Both the position numbers and the translations under genes were made by a program. The notes beneath the pieces were generated by a model. That model worked only from the letters and a program-made list of their open reading frames with translations, searched no databases and was not told the DNA's origin. 12,242 bases of DNA from NCBI GenBank assembly GCA_036559965.1, contig DATBSD010000041.1:1-12242 (forward strand), in the 5' to 3' direction. The DNA is from CSP1-4 sp036559965 (lineage in GTDB: Bacteria > Chloroflexota > Limnocylindria > Limnocylindrales > CSP1-4). Positions 7,197 to 12,242 of the stretch are shown here, in pieces; the first letter of the stretch is position 1, and each line of letters begins with the position of its first letter.

Positions 7197-7306
7197 TGAT
7201 TCGGTCGCCTCGGCACTGGGGCCGTGGACGGCCCGCTGCTTCGATGTTGACCGGCAGCGCACGCAAGGCCGGCCGTCGGACTCGGGACTCCGGAGCTGCC
7301 CTGCCG

Positions 7307-7330
7307 TGACCCCGACGCGCGTCGGGGACA
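7307..7330. promoter_or_regulatory. Near-perfect palindrome upstream of the membrane-protein gene (operator candidate)
   Basis: ccccgacgcgcgtcgggg (7310-7327) is an exact 18-bp palindrome. It extends to 22 matching positions out of 24 with tg/ca at the edges (7307-7308 with 7329-7330), with the mismatch at 7309/7328. It ends 22 bp before ATG 7353 and just upstream of the ribosome site GGGAGGT (7337-7343). This placement fits a dimeric repressor operator, or a hairpin in the 5' leader that could block the ribosome site. No adjacent regulator gene is seen. Confidence 0.45.
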
Positions 7331-7352
7331 TGCCACGGGAGGTCGACGAACC

Positions 7353-8276
7353 ATGTCCGCACCGTCAAAGATCCGACTCGCCGACGCTCTCGCGTGGGCG
7401 GTCGTCGTGCTTGTCGCCATCGCCTCGGCCGCGGGCGTCCTGCTGCCCGACCTCTATCGCGACAACGCGGCGATGATCGCCCAGGCCCAGGGCTCGGACT
7501 TGGCCACGATCCTGGTCGCTGTGCCGCTGTTGCTCATCGGGCTGTGGGGCGCCGGGCATGCGGCGCCCGCCGCTTCCCTGGAAGGTCGGCTCACGGCCAC
7601 CGAGACCTCCGCCAGCCTGACGTTCGGGAGCTGGCCGCTGACGCCGATCACGACCGGCCGACTCGTCGCCATGGGCGCGCTGGGCTTCATCGCCTACACG
7701 TACGCGATCTATGCCTTCTCCGTGGTCATCAACCCGGCGACGCCCTTCCACATCGCCATCCTGTCGCTCTCGACCTGGTCGCTGGTGCTGATGCTCCTGG
7801 GCCTCGACTCCGCCGCCATCGCGCAGGGGATCGGCGCACGCCTGCCGCGCCTGCCGTCGGCCGCCTTCCTCTTCGCCAGTGTCGCCCTCTTTGCGCTGAC
7901 CTGGTCGTCTGGGATCGCCGGCGCCATCGTGTCCGGTGAGCTTCCGGAGGCGGTGACATCACTCGACCTGCCGACCAGCCCGGTCTACGCGCTCGACCTC
8001 GCCTTCGCCCTGCCGCTGCTGTCCGTTGGCGGCGTGCTTCTCGTGCGACGCGATCGGCGCGGACCCGCCGCTGCCATCGCCCTGCTCACGTTCGTCGTCA
8101 TCATGGGCCTCGCTGTCCTCGGCTCGTTCGGCTACGCCGCGGTCCGAGCCGAGCCCATCGACCCGTTCGTGACCGGCATGTTCGCGATCATCACCGGGCT
8201 CGCTGCGCTCCTGCTCGCCCGAGGTTGCTGGCCGATGCGCCGTCAGCGCTTCCGTTCGCAGACGGCGCACATCTAG
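7353..8276 (+). CDS. Uncharacterised polytopic membrane protein (about 8 TM helices)
   Basis: The 307-residue product is almost entirely hydrophobic. I place helices at about 12-32, 50-68, 104-125, 132-152, 170-193, 211-231, 237-262 and 272-290, with a short basic C-tail (MRRQRFRSQ). A conserved-looking stretch, YAIYAFSVVINPATPFHIAIL followed by SLS (117-140), and a later YALDLAFALPLL with RRDRRG (212-237) match a broad family of unnamed integral membrane proteins that I recognise by pattern but not by function. No transporter, kinase or enzyme motif is visible. GGGAGGT 9 nt before ATG 7353 supports the start, and a palindrome lies immediately upstream. The gene ends 79 bp before the ABC importer operon on the same strand, so it could be co-transcribed with it, but the structured gap may separate them. 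The reading frame is convincing; no function can be given. Confidence 0.75.
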   Translation: MSAPSKIRLADALAWAVVVLVAIASAAGVLLPDLYRDNAAMIAQAQGSDLATILVAVPLLLIGLWGAGHAAPAASLEGRLTATETSASLTFGSWPLTPITTGRLVAMGALGFIAYTYAIYAFSVVINPATPFHIAILSLSTWSLVLMLLGLDSAAIAQGIGARLPRLPSAAFLFASVALFALTWSSGIAGAIVSGELPEAVTSLDLPTSPVYALDLAFALPLLSVGGVLLVRRDRRGPAAAIALLTFVVIMGLAVLGSFGYAAVRAEPIDPFVTGMFAIITGLAALLLARGCWPMRRQRFRSQTAHI

Positions 8277-8283
8277 CTCCAAG

Positions 8284-8354
8284 GACGGCTGGACCGCTCG
8301 GTCGGGGGCATGCGACGCGGGGTACTCTTCCGCGCATGACGTCCCCCAGCCGTC
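8284..8354 (+). promoter_or_regulatory. Foldable leader before the ABC importer operon, with a -10-like box
   Basis: gacggctgg (8284-8292) is exactly complementary to ccagccgtc (8346-8354), which ends one base before ATG 8356. Nested inside, catgcg (8309-8314) pairs with cgcatg (8333-8338). ggggg (8304-8308) can pair with ccccc (8343-8347) across a 4-nt bulge, in competition with the last two pairs of the outer stem. TACTCT (8323-8328) resembles a -10 box whose start would fall near 8335, which would make the transcript nearly leaderless. The two readings, a promoter or a regulatory fold made from an upstream transcript, exclude each other for any one RNA. No RFN or TPP riboswitch core is visible. 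Confidence 0.4.
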
Positions 8355-8359
8355 GATGA
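8336..8359 (+). other. Possible 7-codon leader ORF overlapping the ATPase start
   Basis: ATG 8336 opens a seven-codon frame (MTSPSRR) that stops at TGA 8357-8359, overlapping the ATPase ATG (8356-8358) as ATGA. The ATPase has no good ribosome site of its own, so it could depend on reinitiation from this mini-ORF, and the -10-like box at 8323-8328 would start RNA right at its ATG. A frame this short can arise by chance. Confidence 0.2.
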
Positions 8360-9369
8360 GCGACCGCGAGGCACCGAAGCCGCCGACGACCACCGACGGC
8401 CCGACAGCCGCGCCGCGACGCACGTCCGACACCGTCGTCTTCACGGGCTCGATCAAGGACTTCCTGGCGCAGGAGGCAGCCGGTGACGCCGGTCCGCCGA
8501 CGGCCGGGCCGATGGTCGAGTTGACGGGCGTGCGCAAGGTCTTCGAGACGACGGGGCGCAACGCGACGACCCAGGTCGAGGCCCTGCGCGATATCGACCT
8601 GTCCGTGGCGAGCGGCGAGTTCATCTCGCTCATCGGGCCCTCCGGGTGCGGCAAGAGCACGCTCCTGCGCATCGTCGGCGACCTGACGAGCGTGTCCGGC
8701 GGCACGGTCACGGTCCGGGGCAAGCCAGCCCGCCAGGCGCGACTCGATCGCGACTACGGGATGGTCTTCCAGGCACCCGTGCTCTTCGACTGGCGGTCCG
8801 TCCAGAAGAACGTCGAGCTGCCGCTCGAGATCACCGGCATGTCCAAGGACCAGCGTGCCGCTCGCGCCCGGGAGATGCTCGCCCTGGTCGAGCTCCAGGA
8901 CTTCGGCGGCCACCATCCCTGGCAGCTCTCTGGTGGCATGCAGCAGCGCGCCGCCATCGCCAGGGCGCTGGCGCTCGACCCCGCCCTGCTGCTCATGGAT
9001 GAGCCGTTCGGGGCGCTCGACGAGATGACCCGGGAACGCATGAACCTCGAGCTCCTGCGCATCTGGGATCGCACGGCCACGACGGTCATCTTCGTGACCC
9101 ACTCCATCCCCGAAGCGGTCTTCCTGTCCAACCGCGTCGTGGTCATGAGCCCTCGTCCGGGCCGCATCACGACCATCGTGCCCATCGACCTGCCGCGCCA
9201 GCGCGACGTCGAGACGCGCGAGATGGACCGCTACTTCGAGCTCGTGACCGAGGTCCGCGAAGCGCTGCGCGCCGGCGAGGGCGGACCGGGCGGCGGCCAG
9301 GATCGTCCGGGCGCCGGCGCCACGGGCGACGCGGCTCGGCGCGTGGCTGCAGAGGGCATCGGCGGGTGA
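8356..9369 (+). CDS. ABC importer ATP-binding protein (NitT/TauT/SsuB/ThiZ-like)
   Basis: This is a 337-residue ABC ATPase of the nitrate/sulfonate/taurine and thiamine-precursor importer class. All catalytic elements are visible: Walker A GPSGCGKS (94-101), Q-loop Q139 in MVFQAPVLFDWRSV, signature LSGGMQQR (191-198), Walker B LLLMDEP (211-217), D-loop ALD (220-222) and switch His249 in FVTHSIPEA. It would power import from the cytoplasmic face of the membrane. The domain proper begins near residue 53. Residues 1-52 are an unusual Pro/Thr-rich extension containing DTVVFTGSIKDFLAQE, and residues 306-337 are a Gly/Ala-rich tail. ATG 8512 (Met53) would give a family-length protein but has no ribosome site. 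ATG 8356 also lacks one, so the start is less sure than the identity. The gene overlaps the next by 4 bases (GTGA, 9366-9369). Confidence 0.9.
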   Translation: MSDREAPKPPTTTDGPTAAPRRTSDTVVFTGSIKDFLAQEAAGDAGPPTAGPMVELTGVRKVFETTGRNATTQVEALRDIDLSVASGEFISLIGPSGCGKSTLLRIVGDLTSVSGGTVTVRGKPARQARLDRDYGMVFQAPVLFDWRSVQKNVELPLEITGMSKDQRAARAREMLALVELQDFGGHHPWQLSGGMQQRAAIARALALDPALLLMDEPFGALDEMTRERMNLELLRIWDRTATTVIFVTHSIPEAVFLSNRVVVMSPRPGRITTIVPIDLPRQRDVETREMDRYFELVTEVREALRAGEGGPGGGQDRPGAGATGDAARRVAAEGIGG

Positions 9370-10244
9370 CCGGCAGGAGCGTCGGCCGCCAGGCGCTCAC
9401 GGTCGTCCTCTTCCTCGTCGCCGTCCTCGTCATCTGGGAGGGCGTCAAGCTGCTCGGCGGTGACCCGTGGCGGTTCCAGGATGCGAGCGGCCAGGAGATC
9501 GTCTACCAGCCGCCGTTCGAGTGGGAGGTCGCCGGCGATCGGGCGCTGCCGCATGTGTGGACGATATGGAACGCGCTGGCGGCGCCGGTCCAGCGCCAGC
9601 AGACCGAATCGCTCGGCGCGTTCTTGGTCGGTGCGGCGCTCTACACCGGTCGCGAGGCTGTCCTCGGGTTCATCGCCGGCGCCGTCCTGGGCGTCATCCT
9701 GGCCGCGCTGTTCGTCCACTCCAAGCTCGCCGAACGCGCCTTCGTGCCGTACGTCGTGGCCAGCCAGACGATCCCCATCCTTGCCCTCGCCCCGCTCATC
9801 GCCTTCGCCTTCGGCAACGGCGTTGTGGGCATCGTCATCGTCGCCACCTACCTGACGTTCTTCCCCGTCACCATCGCGGCGCTGCGCGGCCTGTCCGCGA
9901 GCGACCCGCGGGCGATGGAGCTGATGCGCGCCTGCGCGGCGTCCAAGTGGGCGATCTTCTGGAAGCTCCGCTTCCCGTCGTCCCTGCCGTACCTCTTCTC
10001 GGCGCTCAAGATCGCCGCGACCGCGAGCATCGTGGGGGCGATCGTCGGCGAAGGCAACCCGGGCGGCAGCCAGTTCGGACTCGGCCGCTCGATCCTCAAC
10101 TTCAACGAGCAGTACGGCAGCGGGCCGGAGAAGCTCTGGGCGGCCATCCTCGCCGCGTCCCTGCTGGGCATCGTCTTCTTCCTCGCCGTCCGTCTCGTCG
10201 AGCACGTCGTCCTGCGCGGTCGGCCCAAGGCGGACGTGGGCTGA
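9366..10244 (+). CDS. ABC importer permease 1 with an extracytoplasmic insertion
   Basis: The 292-residue membrane subunit belongs to the BPD_transp_1 (SsuC/TauC/ThiX-like) family. The coupling-helix EAA-type region is ELMRACAASKWAIFWKLRFP through LPYLFSALK (185-215). Helices are near 10-29, 84-116, 128-149, 151-173, 209-228 and 257-281. Between the first helix and the next hydrophobic segment lies a polar, aromatic-rich stretch of about 50 residues (31-80). It is longer than the corresponding loop in permease 2 and should sit outside the cell. The GTG start overlaps the ATPase stop (GTGA), which implies translational coupling. It would pair with permease 2 to form a heterodimeric channel. 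Its sequence differs enough from permease 2 that this is not a recent duplication. Substrate not inferable from this subunit. Confidence 0.88.
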   Translation: MTGRSVGRQALTVVLFLVAVLVIWEGVKLLGGDPWRFQDASGQEIVYQPPFEWEVAGDRALPHVWTIWNALAAPVQRQQTESLGAFLVGAALYTGREAVLGFIAGAVLGVILAALFVHSKLAERAFVPYVVASQTIPILALAPLIAFAFGNGVVGIVIVATYLTFFPVTIAALRGLSASDPRAMELMRACAASKWAIFWKLRFPSSLPYLFSALKIAATASIVGAIVGEGNPGGSQFGLGRSILNFNEQYGSGPEKLWAAILAASLLGIVFFLAVRLVEHVVLRGRPKADVG

Positions 10245-10246
10245 CG

Positions 10247-11074
10247 ATGGCCCTCCAGGCGGCCGCGCGACCCGACGATCTGCCGCTCACGAAGCGACTC
10301 GGTCGCACGCTGCGCTACAACCTGCCGGCCATCCTGCTCTTCTTCGGCGTGCTCATCGTCTGGGAGCTGGTCGCCAGCATCCTCAACCTGCGGCAGTTCA
10401 TCCTGCCTCGTCCGTCAGCCATCGGGACTGCCCTCGTCGCCGAGTGGGCGACGCTCCAGAAGGCGGCTTCGAACACCCTCTTCGAGGCGCTCGGCGGGCT
10501 GGGCATCGGCGTCGTCATCGGTGTCGTCGTCGCGTTCGCGGTCGCGCGATGGGCCAAGGCGCGCGAGGCCATCCTGCCCGTGGCCATCGGCATCTCGGCC
10601 ATCCCGATCATCGCCGTGGCACCCATCATGAGCAACTGGTTCGGGATCACGAACCCGATGGCCAAGATGGCCGTCGTCGTGCTGCTCGTCTTCTTCCCCA
10701 TCATGATCAACGTCGCTCGCGGCTTGTCCGAAGTCGACGCCCGAGCCATCGAGCTGATGCGCGCGAATGCGGCCAGCGAGGGCCAGATCCTGCGCAAGCT
10801 GCGTCTCCCGAACGCCCTGCCGTACTTCTTCACCGGCCTCAAGGTCGCCACGACGCTGTGCCTCATCGGCGCTGTCGTGGCCGAGTACTTCGGCGGCTCG
10901 AGCGACGTCCTCGGCCGGGTCATCGTCCAGAGCTCGAGCCGGCTGCGCTTCGACATCACCTGGTCGGCCATCGTCGTGACCGCGGTCGCGGGCATCACGT
11001 TCTACCTGCTCGTCGTCGTCGTCGAGCGCCTCGTCATCCCCTGGCATTCGTCGCTCCGACTGCTGGAGTCGTAG
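10247..11074 (+). CDS. ABC importer permease 2 (SsuC/TauC/ThiX-like)
   Basis: This 275-residue permease has the usual family length and layout. The first helix (about 27-47, ending VWELVASIL) is followed by the typical LRQFILPRPSAIGTAL motif (48-63). A helical core follows, then the EAA-type coupling region ELMRANAASEGQILRKLRLP with LPYFFTGLK (169-199), and final helices near 200-217 and 238-262. ATG 10247 lies 2 bases after the permease 1 stop, with only a weak purine-rich stretch before it, so translation is probably coupled. The frame is open further upstream to 9467, but that part is shadow of permease 1. It would assemble with permease 1 and dock on the ATPase, receiving solute from the lipoprotein encoded next. 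Confidence 0.9.
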   Translation: MALQAAARPDDLPLTKRLGRTLRYNLPAILLFFGVLIVWELVASILNLRQFILPRPSAIGTALVAEWATLQKAASNTLFEALGGLGIGVVIGVVVAFAVARWAKAREAILPVAIGISAIPIIAVAPIMSNWFGITNPMAKMAVVVLLVFFPIMINVARGLSEVDARAIELMRANAASEGQILRKLRLPNALPYFFTGLKVATTLCLIGAVVAEYFGGSSDVLGRVIVQSSSRLRFDITWSAIVVTAVAGITFYLLVVVVERLVIPWHSSLRLLES

Positions 11075-11099
11075 ACTGCGCGGCAACGTCGAACAGACG

Positions 11100-11117
11100 G
11101 GCGGTGCCGGGACCGCC
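11100..11117 (+). promoter_or_regulatory. Small stem-loop between permease 2 and the binding-protein gene
   Basis: ggcggt (11100-11105) pairs with accgcc (11112-11117) around a 6-nt loop, 7 nt before the ribosome site of the binding-protein gene. Hairpins here in ABC operons can block 5'-to-3' or 3'-to-5' decay and so raise binding-protein levels. That role is inference; the stem is short. Confidence 0.3.
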
Positions 11118-11124
11118 GGGGAAC

Positions 11125-11133
11125 GGAGGAGGA
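11125..11133 (+). promoter_or_regulatory. Strong ribosome binding site for the binding-protein gene
   Basis: GGAGGAGGA ends 4 nt before ATG 11138, and its first GGAGG is 8 nt away. It is the strongest ribosome site in the window, in contrast to the weak or absent sites of the three upstream importer genes. This fits the excess of binding protein over transporter that such systems need. Confidence 0.8.
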
Positions 11134-11137
11134 TCTG

Positions 11138-12241
11138 ATGCTCAAGGGGACGAGGAAGTCGCTCGTCGGCATGGCCGTGGCGGGGTTGCTCTTGGCGGCC
11201 TGCGGCGCCGGCGCTTCGCCGACACCGGGTGAGCTGACCGATGTCAAGCTTCAACTCCAGTGGGTGCCGCAGGCTCAGTTCGCAGGCGAGATCGCGGCCT
11301 CGAAGCTGGGCTATTACGCCGAGGAAGGGCTCAACGTCGAGCTCCTGACCGGCGGACCGAACGTCGCCAACATCACGGTCGGCTGCGCGCCTGATGGGCC
11401 CGAGTTCACGCTCGGCTGGGTGCCCAAGGCCCTCGAGGCGGTCGAGTCCGGCAACTGCGACCTGGTCAGCATCGCCCAGATCTTCCAGCGCTCGGGCACC
11501 CGCTCGGTGTCGTGGAAGGACAGCAACATCACGAAGCCCGAGGATTTCGCGGGCAAGAAGGTCGGCGTCTGGGACTTCGGCAACGAGCACGAGGTCATCG
11601 CCGGCGCCCGCAAGGTCGGCCTCGAGGTCGGGACCGACTTCGAGAAGGTCATCCAGGACTTCAACATGGACGCCCTGCTGGGTCGGGACATCGATGTCGC
11701 GGAGGCGATGACGTACAACGAGTACGCGCAGGTCCTCGAGGCCATCAATCCCGATACCGGTGAGCTCTACACGGCCGACGACCTCAATGTCATCGACTGG
11801 AACGAGGTCGGCACGGGCATGCTCCAGGATGCCGTCTTCGCTCGCAAGGCCTGGCTCGAGCAGGAGGGCAACGCGGAGGTCGCGACCAAGTTCCTGAAGG
11901 CGACCCTGCGTGGCTGGATCTACTGCCGCGATAACCCCGATGCGTGCGTCGATTACGTGCTGGAGCTCGGGCCGACGCTCGGCAAGGGCCACCAGGCGTG
12001 GCAGATGAACGAGGTCAACCCGCTCATCTGGCCGTCGCCGGCCGGCATCGGCATCACCGACCAGGGCCTTTGGGACCAGACCATCAGCATCGCCAAGGAA
12101 GGCCTCGTGCTCAAGCAGGATCCGGCCGAGGGCGCATTCCGTAACGACCTCGTGCAGGCTGCGCTGGACCAGATCACCGAGGACAAGGTCGGCGCGGACT
12201 TCCAGAAGGGCACCGTCGAGGTGACCGAGGGCGGCAACTAA
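11138..12241 (+). CDS. THI5/NMT1-like ABC solute-binding lipoprotein
   Basis: The 367-residue product starts with a lipoprotein signal: a basic N-terminus, a hydrophobic core (9-21) and lipobox LAAC with Cys22, followed by a small Gly/Ala/Ser/Pro tether. The mature part opens with LQLQWVPQAQFAG (38-50), then KLGYYAEEGLNVELLTGGPNV (56-76). This is the hallmark of THI5/NMT1-like binding proteins such as ThiY (thiamine-pyrimidine precursors) and RibY (riboflavin in Chloroflexota). The phrase FAGKKVGVWDFGNEHEV (137-153) fits the hinge and ligand region of the family. Two Cys pairs, C83/C107 and C263/C270, could form disulfides outside the cell. It is the last gene of the importer operon and is complete, ending at TAA 12239-12241. 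The family is firm; the ligand is open, because neither a TPP nor an RFN riboswitch nor a vitamin-synthesis gene is adjacent. Confidence 0.9.
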   Translation: MLKGTRKSLVGMAVAGLLLAACGAGASPTPGELTDVKLQLQWVPQAQFAGEIAASKLGYYAEEGLNVELLTGGPNVANITVGCAPDGPEFTLGWVPKALEAVESGNCDLVSIAQIFQRSGTRSVSWKDSNITKPEDFAGKKVGVWDFGNEHEVIAGARKVGLEVGTDFEKVIQDFNMDALLGRDIDVAEAMTYNEYAQVLEAINPDTGELYTADDLNVIDWNEVGTGMLQDAVFARKAWLEQEGNAEVATKFLKATLRGWIYCRDNPDACVDYVLELGPTLGKGHQAWQMNEVNPLIWPSPAGIGITDQGLWDQTISIAKEGLVLKQDPAEGAFRNDLVQAALDQITEDKVGADFQKGTVEVTEGGN

Positions 12242-12242
12242 G

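Noticed and set aside
8277..8355. TPP or RFN riboswitch upstream of the importer
   Set aside because: The gap is only 79 bases and I see none of the conserved core boxes of either riboswitch; the visible pairing is a simple nested stem.

Overview
The window is high-GC bacterial DNA with closely packed genes. It reads as accessory catabolic and uptake functions rather than core housekeeping. Several features suggest a Chloroflexota lineage (Limnocylindria/Ellin6529-like) or, less likely, an actinobacterium: the strong GC bias at third codon positions, a single-pass protein with a long Ser-Pro linker, and a lipoprotein-type THI5/NMT1-like solute-binding protein. This placement is inference; no rRNA or other phylogenetic marker is present.

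Layout. (1) Positions 1-264 (+) hold the 3' end of a DUF1684 gene. (2) Positions 265-480 are a convergent intergenic gap with a compact repeat made of a 12-bp inverted pair and a 9-bp direct pair. (3) Positions 481-5609 (-) form a tight four-gene operon. Read 5' to 3' on the minus strand it encodes a membrane-anchored Ser-Pro-linker protein, a HemL-like class III aminotransferase (GTG start), a stand-alone GcvT-like folate enzyme (ATGA overlap), and a PYROXD2/phytoene-desaturase-like FAD oxidoreductase (TGA-C-ATG junction). (4) Positions 5610-5785 are a divergent promoter region. (5) Positions 5786-7141 (+) encode a second class III aminotransferase of a different subfamily (taurine/beta-alanine:pyruvate type). 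(6) Positions 7353-8276 (+) encode an uncharacterised polytopic membrane protein, preceded by an 18-bp perfect palindrome. (7) Positions 8356-12241 (+) encode a complete ABC importer: ATPase, two different permeases, and a THI5/NMT1-like lipoprotein. It is preceded by a leader that can fold into nested stems.

How the genes may work together. The importer would bring in a small organic solute. The family includes transporters for thiamine-pyrimidine precursors, riboflavin, taurine and sulfonates, and the sequence does not decide among them. The two aminotransferases, the FAD-dependent oxidoreductase and the folate-dependent GcvT-like protein look like a pathway for an amine-bearing, possibly N- or S-methylated, compound. 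Amino groups would be moved by PLP chemistry, a one-carbon unit passed to tetrahydrofolate, and a C-C or C-N bond oxidised by FAD. No canonical glycine-cleavage partners (GcvP, GcvH), carotenoid genes, thiamine-salvage hydrolases or haem-synthesis genes are in the window, so the usual roles of these families are not supported here. The link between importer and enzymes rests on proximity alone.
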